Positions 56,602 through 64,000 of a stretch of 64,000 bases of DNA are shown here, piece after piece. The notes below the pieces were generated by a model, which saw only the letters and a program-made list of their open reading frames with translations, was not told the origin of the DNA and made no database searches. Source of the DNA: an uncultured Lachnospiraceae bacterium (GTDB taxonomy: Bacteria; Bacillota; Clostridia; Lachnospirales; Lachnospiraceae); NCBI GenBank assembly GCA_944383545.1, contig CALWPY010000006.1, positions 62,001 to 126,000 on the forward strand, in the 5' to 3' direction. The position numbers were made by a program, and so were the translations under genes. Positions within the stretch are counted from its first letter, which is position 1. Each line of letters opens with the position of its first letter.

Positions 56602-58077
56602 TCAGTCAAAAACCACATCTATCTCCACCTGCTGATATCTTCCATGAGAATCCAGACGGTATAATACTATTTTTGCTGAGTCTCCGGCTGCCTTTTCCTT
56701 AATCAGATTTTGAAGCTCTTCAATAGTATATACTTCCTCGCCGTCAAATTCAACTATAATATCACCTGCATTAATACCTGCTTCATCTGCAGGAGAATTT
56801 TCCTCAACTTCCTTTACATATATTCCTTCAGGGAAACCGTAAATCTGTGAATATTCTTTTGATATTTCAACTCCTGTAATACCAAGTCCCTGATAACCGC
56901 TATTTGTACCTTTTATAATACTTTCAATTATAGGATATGCATCTGAAATAGGTATTGCATATCCCATTCCTTCTACACTGCTGTCAACATATTTAACCGA
57001 GTTTATACCGATAACTTCACCGCTTATATTAATAAGTGCTCCTCCGCTGTTTCCCGGGTTTATGGCTGCGTCAGTCTGGATAAATTCACCCTCGCTATCT
57101 GATATGGTCCTGTCAAGTGCACTTATATATCCTACTGTCACAGACTGTCCATATCCTAAAGCATTACCGATTGCAATCGCAGGCTCACCAACCTGAAGAG
57201 AATCAGAATCTCCTACTGCTGCTATTGAAATAGCATCTACCGTACTGTCTTTCATATCATCAAAGCTTACGAAAAGTACCGCTATATCAGCATCTTCGTC
57301 GTAACCTCTGAGTGTTGCCTTTACAACCTCACCATCTACAAAGCCTACATTAATTTCCTCAGCATCCTCTACTACATGATAATTTGTTACAATCATAAGA
57401 TTTTCATTATCCTTATCTAATATAATTCCGGAGCCTGCCCCTGTAGACTGCTGTTCATACTCCTGAAACCAATACTGATATGTGGTTGTATAAGTAGATG
57501 TTATGGATACAATCGAAGGCATAACCTTTTCAGCAATATCTGATACATCATAAACCAAAGTGGAATTTGTTGTATCATCGGTATTTGCCAGCTGCTGGGT
57601 TTCCACGTTCTCAGACTTTTCCTGTGCGGTTTTTTCAGTTTTAGTTCCCTGAATTCTGTCTACACCATAATTAAATCCCTGAAACGCAGCTCCTGCCACA
57701 AGTCCGAATACCAGTGCTGAAGCAACGAGTCTTGCAAATTTACCGGCTCCGCTTCTTTTCTTATTTTTATTTTTCTTACCGTTCTTCTTTTGTACCGGAG
57801 CATTATTTTGTTCTGTGTTTTGCTTTTGTCCTGTCTCTTTATTCATTCCGTTATATGGATTTTGTTCAGAGTACTGATTCTGTCCTGTATACTGACTCTG
57901 ATTCATATATTGCGGAAGTACCCTTCCTTCATAGTACGGATTATCATAACCATACTGATAAGTTCCCATATCATCTGAAACAGGCTCATTTGAAACATTT
58001 TCATCAGTACCTTTCAGTTCGCCCGTCATTCCTTCACTGTCATAATTTTCATTAAATTTCTTCTCATTCATATCCAT
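56602..58077 (-). CDS. htrA: HtrA/DegP-type membrane serine protease with PDZ domain
   Basis: 491 residues. A cytoplasmic N-terminal ~105-residue region is polar and rich in Gln, Asn and Tyr with imperfect Q/NY repeats (SQYTGQNQYSEQNPY). One membrane helix (about 105-130), then a trypsin-fold protease: His in TNYHVVED near 232, Asp in DEDADIAVL near 262, Ser in NPGNSGGALIN near 344; a PDZ domain ends the protein (about 400-480). Degrades misfolded envelope proteins. ATG 58077 has AAAGGAG 8 nt upstream, so the 69-codon extension to 58284 is rejected. Confidence 0.94.
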   Translation of the reverse strand: MDMNEKKFNENYDSEGMTGELKGTDENVSNEPVSDDMGTYQYGYDNPYYEGRVLPQYMNQSQYTGQNQYSEQNPYNGMNKETGQKQNTEQNNAPVQKKNGKKNKNKKRSGAGKFARLVASALVFGLVAGAAFQGFNYGVDRIQGTKTEKTAQEKSENVETQQLANTDDTTNSTLVYDVSDIAEKVMPSIVSITSTYTTTYQYWFQEYEQQSTGAGSGIILDKDNENLMIVTNYHVVEDAEEINVGFVDGEVVKATLRGYDEDADIAVLFVSFDDMKDSTVDAISIAAVGDSDSLQVGEPAIAIGNALGYGQSVTVGYISALDRTISDSEGEFIQTDAAINPGNSGGALINISGEVIGINSVKYVDSSVEGMGYAIPISDAYPIIESIIKGTNSGYQGLGITGVEISKEYSQIYGFPEGIYVKEVEENSPADEAGINAGDIIVEFDGEEVYTIEELQNLIKEKAAGDSAKIVLYRLDSHGRYQQVEIDVVFD

Positions 58078-58231
58078 AAAGATTTCTCCTTTCTGTAAAT
58101 CTTTTCTTTCTTTAATATGCTTATAATTTAACACCGTTTTGTGACTTATTTGTGTTATGAATGTTGCTTTTTTTTGAATTATACTATACTTTATAAAAGA
58201 TTTCTGATAAATTATTACTGAGGTGATACTT

Positions 58232-58504
58232 ATGTTCAGAATATGGGGAAAACTTATGAAAAATAACCGCCTGATAAAGGACACAGTTATCTGTATTGAT
58301 GATACTTCAATGTCCAGAACAGCGAAGGTATATAAAGCACTTGAAGATATCTGCTATGAATTTGACCTGGCTAAACCTGCATGGTTTAAAAAAAATCAGA
58401 ATGAATTTATCTGTCATGCCAGAACAAGATTTACCCAGGACAATTTTATAGAGCAGATAGATTTTGATTATCTGGATTTTCAGGTTATTGAAGAAGAATA
58501 TTAA
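58232..58504 (+). CDS. Small conserved-looking protein of unknown function
   Basis: 90 residues, no signal or membrane segment; contains KDTVICIDD, KALEDICYEFDLAKPAW and an acidic end (DFQVIEEEY). GAGGTG lies 6 nt upstream of ATG 58232, so the GTG at 58223 is not the start. It precedes the ABC exporter operon by 53 bases on the same strand and may be co-transcribed. I do not recognise the family. Confidence 0.65.
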   Translation: MFRIWGKLMKNNRLIKDTVICIDDTSMSRTAKVYKALEDICYEFDLAKPAWFKKNQNEFICHARTRFTQDNFIEQIDFDYLDFQVIEEEY

Positions 58505-58557
58505 TATTATCCTGATATTTAATATCTAAAATTTATCTGATAAATTGGAGAAATATA

Positions 58558-59247
58558 ATGCTGGAAATAAAAGAAATTTATATGAGCTACAATAAAAATA
58601 ACATTTTAAATGGTGTCTCCCTTTCTGCGGACTACGGTACATGCATAGGCCTTATTGGCACTAACGGAGCAGGAAAATCCACACTTTTATCTATAATTGC
58701 GGGAGTTATAAAACCTGTATCAGGAGACATCATTTTGGATGATAAAAATTTTTCATCCAATCCATCGGACTTAAGGAAACTTACAGGCTATGTAACACAG
58801 GATAATCCTCTCATTCCTGAACTTACCGCCATGGATAATTTAAGGCTATGGACACCTTATTCCAAAAAGGAAATTTTGAACAGGCTGACAAAATCTCCCC
58901 TCTCATATCTTGGAGTTGATAAATTTATAAACCTTACTGTGAAAAAAATGTCGGGAGGAATGAAAAAAAGACTTGCGCTCGCATCTGTTCTTCTCAATAA
59001 TCCTAAAGTTCTGCTTTTGGATGAGCCTTTTACCGCCCTTGATATTCCTGCAAGATATGACATTCTTGAGTATATAAAATATTTCAGGGAAAACGGAGGT
59101 CTTGTTATCTGTGCCTCTCACGAAGAAGCAATCTTTAATTTCTGTGACAAGGTATACCTTTTAAATAACGGGACTCTTACTGACACCCACGAAATTTCTG
59201 ACGGACTTTCATATTTAGATATATTGAGGAAATCAAATGAAAAATAA
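58558..59247 (+). CDS. ABC transporter ATP-binding protein
   Basis: 229 residues with Walker A GTNGAGKSTLL, Q-loop TQDNP, signature MSGGMKKRLALA, Walker B LLLDEPFTALD and H-loop ASHEEA. Single nucleotide-binding subunit of an ABC-2 type exporter. Overlaps the first permease by 11 bases, so the genes are coupled. Confidence 0.92.
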   Translation: MLEIKEIYMSYNKNNILNGVSLSADYGTCIGLIGTNGAGKSTLLSIIAGVIKPVSGDIILDDKNFSSNPSDLRKLTGYVTQDNPLIPELTAMDNLRLWTPYSKKEILNRLTKSPLSYLGVDKFINLTVKKMSGGMKKRLALASVLLNNPKVLLLDEPFTALDIPARYDILEYIKYFRENGGLVICASHEEAIFNFCDKVYLLNNGTLTDTHEISDGLSYLDILRKSNEK

Positions 59248-60355
59248 TTCTATGTTTTTTAGGCTCATAAAAACCGACTTAAGACGCTGCATGAAACTTT
59301 TCCCGCAGCTTTTTATTGCTGCGCTGCTTTTTATGACTGCTGCCTTTTTCATAATCAAATATTCTACAGAAATAATGTATGAGAATACGGATTTTTCCCG
59401 TTTAGACATCGCCATATATATTAATGATGATTCAGAATATGACATAATGGGTTTTTCTCTGGTTCAGGAAATGGAAAGTTATCAGAATTCCGTGAATCTT
59501 ATTATGGTTAATTCTGAAGATGAATGTCTCCGTATGCTGGAAGCTGGCAATGTTTATGCCTCTATAATTGTCCCTGACGGATTTATCAGAGATTTTATGA
59601 ACGGCACCAACACTCCGATAAGAATAATTTTTAACAGAAACAATACATTTGAAGAGTATCTGATAAATGACCTTTTTCTTTATTCCGCAGTTCCTCTGGG
59701 CACGGAACAGGCCGGAGTTTATACAATAAATGATATATGTGTAAAATATAATATTGATGATGAGATAAATCACAGTATGCAGGTACAACTTGATACAGAA
59801 TATCTGACAAAGGTACTTTTAAGGCAGGAGCTTTTCAGCACTAACTCATTTGATGAGCTGGCATCACATTCTCTAAATGAGACTCTTGTTTCATCTTTTA
59901 TTATTTTTATACTTTTTTTAATGAGCTTCATCCTGATGCAGTTTCTTAAAGAAAGCTCGCCTTCATATATGATGCAGCTTAAACTTAAGGGAATTGGGAA
60001 AGTTAGATTTGCATTAAGCAAAACCATATCAGTATCCGTCTCACTTTACTCTGTTCTTTTGGTAATTCTCGCCGCACTTTCATTTACAGAGCTTAAGGCA
60101 GGATTTTCAAGCTTAATTTATATGATTCCGGCAGTTTTTATTATATCGTGTGTAATTGTTATATTTTCCTTACTTATTAAAAATTCCGCAACGGCAAACC
60201 TCACGATATTTATAATTACTGCAATTATGATTTACCTTGCGGGAGGCATTCTTCCTATTGAGCAATTACCTGCATTTATAGGAAGGATATATGAATATAA
60301 TCCAATGACATTTCTTATAAAATATGTATCATATTCATTGTACCCGATAGGCTGA
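59237..60355 (+). CDS. ABC-2 type permease, first subunit
   Basis: 372 residues: one N-terminal helix, a ~190-residue extracellular domain and five C-terminal helices (from about 215), the ABC2_membrane_3 layout shared by bacterial exporters of drugs, lipids or lantibiotics. Ends with the conserved NPMTFLIKYV. Partner of the ATPase and second permease; the substrate is unknown. Confidence 0.85.
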   Translation: MKNNSMFFRLIKTDLRRCMKLFPQLFIAALLFMTAAFFIIKYSTEIMYENTDFSRLDIAIYINDDSEYDIMGFSLVQEMESYQNSVNLIMVNSEDECLRMLEAGNVYASIIVPDGFIRDFMNGTNTPIRIIFNRNNTFEEYLINDLFLYSAVPLGTEQAGVYTINDICVKYNIDDEINHSMQVQLDTEYLTKVLLRQELFSTNSFDELASHSLNETLVSSFIIFILFLMSFILMQFLKESSPSYMMQLKLKGIGKVRFALSKTISVSVSLYSVLLVILAALSFTELKAGFSSLIYMIPAVFIISCVIVIFSLLIKNSATANLTIFIITAIMIYLAGGILPIEQLPAFIGRIYEYNPMTFLIKYVSYSLYPIG

Positions 60356-60373
60356 TATTAAAGGAGAATTCGC

Positions 60374-61411
60374 ATGAAGTTTTTTATGACCAGACTGAAT
60401 ATCATGATAAAGCGCACACTTAAGCAGCCGGTATATCTTCTTATGCTTTTGTCGCTCCCTGTCCTGACCATAGTCTATGTAAATATACCCGAAAAGGAAA
60501 AAAGTGCATATATTCCCGTAGCTGTCTTTTGTGCAGACGAAAGCTTAAGCTCTGACACATTTAAAGAAAAACTTAACAGCCTTAATTCTGTTTTCACCTT
60601 TTATCTCACAGACAGTAAAGATTCTCTTTACAAAGAGCTTGCTTCAGGAAATACGTCATACGGATATTATATTCCTGAAGGATTTTTTGATGCTTATAAC
60701 AGCGGTATGGATGCACCTCTCATAAACATCTATTTAAACGGCTCATCCACACTTACGCCTGTAATAAATGAGATAATATATTCCTGTATTTTTAATATTT
60801 ACGCAATCGAAATATTAAAGGTACAGCTTGCGGATTCTTTGCTTTTTGACGAATCTTTGCTTCCTTCTGTATATGAAGATGCTGACACCTTTTTTCAGTC
60901 ATATATGAACAGTGATAATATTTTTAAACTTGAAGATTATTCAAATGGCTCATACAATGAAATTGTCCAGAATTATAAGCTGGAAATACCTGTAGCAAAG
61001 CTTACGGGACTTTTTATATTTGTTGCCTCGCTGATTCTGGCAGGCTCATATATTACAAATGCAGAAAACGGAGCATATTATGCAGCTGACAGGAAGACAC
61101 AGCTTAATTTCAGAATTATTGAAATTATGTCGGGCGTAATTCCCATTACAGTAATAGGAATGATTTGTCTGTTTATAATACATGAAAATTCCATACTTTA
61201 TACCGCTCTCCATACAATAGTTTATTCTGTGGCAGTAATACTTTTTGCCTTTCTTGTAAGTCTTATATTTAAAAAAAGCACCTCTTTTTACAGGGTGCTT
61301 CCGGTATTTCTCGTACTGACCGTGATATTCTCCGGAACATTCTTTGATTTGTCGGAGTATTCACAGAGTTTTCGCATAATCGGGAGGTTGTTTTTGCCGT
61401 ATTATTTTTGA
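60374..61411 (+). CDS. ABC-2 type permease, second subunit, shortened C terminus
   Basis: 345 residues with the same plan as the first permease: N-terminal helix, extracellular domain with CADESLSSDTF, then five helices. The protein stops at RLFLPYYF, about 15 residues before the point where the first subunit ends (NPMTFLIKYV...). AAAGGAG precedes its start. The stop lies 3 bases from the convergent yigZ stop. Confidence 0.82.
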   Translation: MKFFMTRLNIMIKRTLKQPVYLLMLLSLPVLTIVYVNIPEKEKSAYIPVAVFCADESLSSDTFKEKLNSLNSVFTFYLTDSKDSLYKELASGNTSYGYYIPEGFFDAYNSGMDAPLINIYLNGSSTLTPVINEIIYSCIFNIYAIEILKVQLADSLLFDESLLPSVYEDADTFFQSYMNSDNIFKLEDYSNGSYNEIVQNYKLEIPVAKLTGLFIFVASLILAGSYITNAENGAYYAADRKTQLNFRIIEIMSGVIPITVIGMICLFIIHENSILYTALHTIVYSVAVILFAFLVSLIFKKSTSFYRVLPVFLVLTVIFSGTFFDLSEYSQSFRIIGRLFLPYYF

Positions 61412-61414
61412 CAA

Positions 61415-62035
61415 TTAACCATATACTTCTGCTTCAACCTTAATTTCGGCTCTTGCAGAAGTTGCATCAGTAATTTCTTTAATGATTCTGTCTTTTTGTT
61501 CTGATGGAATATTTACAATATACGTTACACTGTCCGTAAACTCAGATTCTGCTATATCCATATTTTGTGAATTTAATATATATTGTACTTTCCCCATGTC
61601 ATTATACGAGCAGATTATACGACATACTGCAAGTTTTTGGATTAAACCCGTTTCGCAGTTTGAAAGTGCTTCCTTGGAGGCATCCGTGTAGGCTCTGATT
61701 AAGCCTCCGGTACCAAGCAGAGTTCCACCAAAATATCTGGTTACAACTATGCAGATATTGGTTATTCCTGAATTTTTAATTACTTCAAGTATAGGCTTTC
61801 CTGCCGTACCCTGTGGCTCTCCGTCGTCTGAAAATCTTAAGACCGGCATGTCTCTGCCCACGGAAAAGGCAAAGCAGTTATGCCTTGCAGCATAATGCTC
61901 CTTCTTTATCTTTTCGATAAAGCCGTATGCCTCTTCCTCCGTACTGCAGGACGCAACCTGCCCTATAAATCTGGACTTTTTTTCTATTACTTCTCCTGTG
62001 CCGCATTTTTTAAGTATGATATAGCTGTCTGACAT
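61415..62035 (-). CDS. yigZ: YigZ/IMPACT-family protein
   Basis: 206 residues. The conserved N-terminal domain contains KKSRFIGQV, AARHNCFAFSVG, SDDGEPQGTAGKPIL and VVTRYFGGTLLGTGGLIRAY; a small ferredoxin-like C-terminal domain follows. Family proteins are implicated in translation stress. Ten bases after nrdR. Confidence 0.92.
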   Translation of the reverse strand: MSDSYIILKKCGTGEVIEKKSRFIGQVASCSTEEEAYGFIEKIKKEHYAARHNCFAFSVGRDMPVLRFSDDGEPQGTAGKPILEVIKNSGITNICIVVTRYFGGTLLGTGGLIRAYTDASKEALSNCETGLIQKLAVCRIICSYNDMGKVQYILNSQNMDIAESEFTDSVTYIVNIPSEQKDRIIKEITDATSARAEIKVEAEVYG

Positions 62036-62044
62036 AAAGGCCCC

Positions 62045-62500
62045 CTAGTTATTTCCAAGCAGTTTTTTCAGCTCGTCCATAAAAGTCTCAACGTCTTTAA
62101 ATTCACGGTATACAGATGCAAAACGTACATATGCCACGGCATCCAGTTCCTTAATCTTATCCATTACGATTTCACCTATTCGGGTGCTTTCTATTTCACG
62201 AACTTCCATGTTAAAGATTTCATTTTCTATTTCATCCAGACATTTTTCAATCTGAGCGAGGGATACCGGTCTCTTGTGGCAGGATTTTACAAGCCCTGCT
62301 TCAATCTTAGACCTGTCATATGCCTCTCTGTTCTTGTCCTTTTTAATTACAATAAGCGGAAGCGTTTCCACCTTTTCGTATGTGGTAAATCTTTTTCCGC
62401 ACACATCACACTGTCTCCTTCTTCTTATGGAAGAATTGTCATCTGCCGGTCTTGAATCAATTACTCTGGTATTGTCATCACCGCAATATGGGCATTTCAT
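62045..62500 (-). CDS. nrdR: Transcriptional repressor NrdR
   Basis: Zinc-finger/ATP-cone repressor of ribonucleotide reductase genes. The zinc ribbon [10 protein letters not shown] ... CDVCGKRF occupies the N-terminal ~45 residues, then the ATP-cone ([19 protein letters not shown]). 151 residues, standard. No NrdR box could be confirmed near any gene in the window. Confidence 0.96.
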   Translation of the reverse strand: MKCPYCGDDNTRVIDSRPADDNSSIRRRRQCDVCGKRFTTYEKVETLPLIVIKKDKNREAYDRSKIEAGLVKSCHKRPVSLAQIEKCLDEIENEIFNMEVREIESTRIGEIVMDKIKELDAVAYVRFASVYREFKDVETFMDELKKLLGNN

Positions 62501-62527
62501 CTTCTATTTCTCCTCTCAGAATACTTT

Positions 62528-62788
62528 TTATTTCTCATATGCTTTATGAAAATCTCTGTCGTCAATATCCACCAATATAATATCAGGGCCTATTCTTACA
62601 ATATTACAAAATTTTATACAAAATTCGGTACAGGAGCCAAAGCACGAAAATAATTTTCCCGGTCCCGGAACAATTATTGCTTCTATCTGACCGTTACAAT
62701 GATTAAATTCAATATCTGCCACAAAACCAAGTCTCTTACAGTTTTTGCAGTTAATTACTTCTTTTTCTCTCAGCTCAAGGAATCGCAT
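62528..62788 (-). CDS. YlmC/YmxH-family PRC-barrel protein
   Basis: 86 residues: RFLELREKEVINC at the start, then FVADIEFN and VPGPGKLFSCFG, typical of the sporulation-associated YlmC/YmxH group found in clostridia. ATG 62788 preferred over GTG 62797. It lies 27 bases before nrdR. Function unknown; its presence fits a spore-former lineage. Confidence 0.88.
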   Translation of the reverse strand: MRFLELREKEVINCKNCKRLGFVADIEFNHCNGQIEAIIVPGPGKLFSCFGSCTEFCIKFCNIVRIGPDIILVDIDDRDFHKAYEK

Positions 62789-62845
62789 TATAATCACACT
62801 TTACTTTTTATACTATTATATTCCAAAAGTTTTTCAGTGTGTCTT

Positions 62846-63721
62846 TTATCTTTTATCGCCCATGAAAAAGATAGCGAGAGTTCCCGGACCCGAATGTGCT
62901 CCTATTGTAGGAGAAACATATGCTATCATAAAATTTTTAATTCCATATTTTTTCTCGATAAGCTCTTTTGCATATATGGCATCTTCCTCACAGTCACCGT
63001 GGGTTATAATGACCAGGTCTTCCTTATCCTTCCAGCTTCCCATGCAGTTTTCCATATCATCTACCATTTCGTTTATGGATTTTTTTCTGCCTCTTACTTT
63101 TCCCAGCGCAACCAGTTTTCCTTCTTCATCAACATGGAGTACGGGCTTTATGTTTATCAAAGTTCCTATAATGGCAGAGGCTTTTGAAATTCTTCCACCC
63201 CTCATGAGATATTTCAAATCCTCCACGGTAAACTTGTGCACTATATTGTGTTTAATCTTTTCAAGGTTTTCATAATTTTCTTTTGCGCTTAAACCGGCTT
63301 CCATATTCTGTTTAGCACGGTAAACCAGCATTCCGAATCCTCCTGATGCACATAAAGAATCTATGACATATATTTCTGCATTCGGATATTCCTCCAGAAC
63401 ATAGGATTTTGCAAGCTCACAATTAGTATATGAACCGCTTATTCCCGAAGAAAGAGAAATCATGATAACAGCAAGACCTTCGCTTACATATTTTTTATAA
63501 AGTGCCACAAGGTCATCGGGATTTGCCGCCATTGTCTTTGTAGAGGCACCCTCTCTCATCTTATTATAGAAGTCCTGATTGCTTAATCCCTCATTGTTCT
63601 TATGGATTTCTCCGTCAATTTCAAAATAAAGAGAAACCATATCCAAACCGTTTTCCTTTATGAATTCCTCAGGCATGTCAAGAGTATTGTCACATATTAC
63701 AACATACTTATCGTTCTTCAT
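62846..63721 (-). CDS. DegV-family fatty-acid-binding protein
   Basis: 291 residues. DegV proteins (FakB type) bind fatty acids for phosphorylation by FakA. The N-terminal VICDNTLDMPEEF, lipid-pocket STKTMAANPDD (Ser/Thr near 63), SSGISGSY and LMRGGRISK are present. AAGGAG sits 8 nt before ATG 63721, so GTG 63730 is not used. No fakA is in view. Confidence 0.93.
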   Translation of the reverse strand: MKNDKYVVICDNTLDMPEEFIKENGLDMVSLYFEIDGEIHKNNEGLSNQDFYNKMREGASTKTMAANPDDLVALYKKYVSEGLAVIMISLSSGISGSYTNCELAKSYVLEEYPNAEIYVIDSLCASGGFGMLVYRAKQNMEAGLSAKENYENLEKIKHNIVHKFTVEDLKYLMRGGRISKASAIIGTLINIKPVLHVDEEGKLVALGKVRGRKKSINEMVDDMENCMGSWKDKEDLVIITHGDCEEDAIYAKELIEKKYGIKNFMIAYVSPTIGAHSGPGTLAIFFMGDKR

Positions 63722-63744
63722 AACTCCCACTCCTTTTCACTCGT

Positions 63745-64000
63745 TTATGATATAGTTTTCATAGGACACTTTTCCTTACAGGTTCCGCAGTCCGTACATT
63801 TTTCATAATCAATTACCGGAAGATTATTCTCCATTGTAATTGCAGCTTCAGGACAGTTTTTCACACACAAAGTACAGCTTATACAGCCTGTTTCACATAC
63901 GCTTTTTACTGCAGGTCCCCGGTCCTTTGAGTTACATTTTATAATATGATTCTTATCATAAGGTACAAATTTAATAATGTTTCTCGGACAGGTATCTATA
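63745..64000 (-). CDS. rnfB: RnfB, electron transport complex subunit B (C-terminal part)
   Basis: The last 84 codons of a gene cut by the window edge; no start visible. The frame reads with 4Fe-4S ferredoxin motifs GCISCTLCVKNCPEAAI and KCTDCGTCKEKCP, preceded by a segment with the KCNSKDRGPAVKSVC pattern seen just before the ferredoxin domains of RnfB. Rnf couples reduced ferredoxin oxidation to NAD+ reduction and ion pumping in anaerobes. It ends in TAA at 63747-63745. Confidence 0.85.
   Translation of the reverse strand, partial: IDTCPRNIIKFVPYDKNHIIKCNSKDRGPAVKSVCETGCISCTLCVKNCPEAAITMENNLPVIDYEKCTDCGTCKEKCPMKTIS

Noticed and set aside
58078..58284. N-terminal extension of HtrA to 58284
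   Set aside because: The extension has no ribosome site and overlaps the divergent 58232 gene, while ATG 58077 has AAAGGAG.
62745..63275. 176-residue plus-strand ORF opposite degV
   Set aside because: It is a shadow of the DegV reading frame. It has no ribosome site and no recognisable domain.

Overview
The window is low-GC DNA from an anaerobic Firmicute, most likely a Clostridia/Lachnospiraceae-type bacterium. Evidence: Gram-positive PolC, PrkC/PrpC, bactofilin, a YlmC/YmxH-type PRC-barrel protein, a partial RnfB, and the classic Firmicute orders pyrH-frr-uppS-cdsA-dxr-rseP-ispG-polC and yicC-gmk-rpoZ-(murE)-priA-def-fmt-rsmB-rlmN-prpC-prkC-rsgA-rpe-thiN. Coding density is very high: no gap exceeds 300 bases. 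I saw no rRNA, tRNA, CRISPR, phage or transposase gene.

Layout. 1-11.7 kb (minus strand): replication (polC), MEP isoprenoid synthesis (ispG, dxr), a site-2 protease, phospholipid and undecaprenyl synthesis, ribosome recycling, UMP kinase and a bactofilin. 11.9-15.4 kb: a PEP-utilising phosphotransferase of rifampin-phosphotransferase-like layout, then two convergent RlmH-like genes. 15.5-31.3 kb (minus): a long housekeeping run covering a symporter, thiamine pyrophosphokinase, pentose epimerase, RsgA, the Ser/Thr kinase-phosphatase pair, rRNA methyltransferases, initiator-Met formylation and deformylation, PriA, MurE, omega, Gmk and YicC. 31.4-41.5 kb: RqcH, glycogen synthase, MATE exporter, cytidylate-kinase-like protein, YebC, MazF without antitoxin, alanine racemase, NAD(P)HX repair and an HD protein. 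41.7-45.3 kb: C-methyltransferase-like protein, PaaK and an AraC regulator divergent from a GH3 glucosidase (45.4-47.6 kb). 47.6-54 kb: a three-gene BspA-repeat/MoxR-AAA/VWA operon with its own promoter, an M56 membrane metallopeptidase and a lipoprotein. 54-64 kb: PHP phosphoesterase, yajC-tgt, HtrA, an ABC-2 exporter operon, YigZ, NrdR, PRC-barrel, DegV and the 3' end of rnfB.

The most striking observation is at 14.5-15.4 kb. The 23S rRNA methyltransferase RlmH normally works as a homodimer with a composite active site: one subunit binds SAM, and the C-terminal tail of the other supplies catalytic residues. Here there are two convergent RlmH-like genes with complementary losses. The minus-strand copy keeps the SAM-binding GG-x-x-G and MTFPHQ loops but stops before the YRA...YHK tail. 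The plus-strand copy keeps that tail but has lost both SAM-binding loops. This looks like a natural split into an obligate heterodimer, and the stop codons lie only a few bases apart.

A second unexplained structure is a family of short two-hairpin repeats (three full copies and one half copy) with compensatory stem changes. The full copies are flanked by 6-10 bp direct repeats, twice the same TTATACCAT word, which suggests a MITE-like element that targets a promoter-like site.
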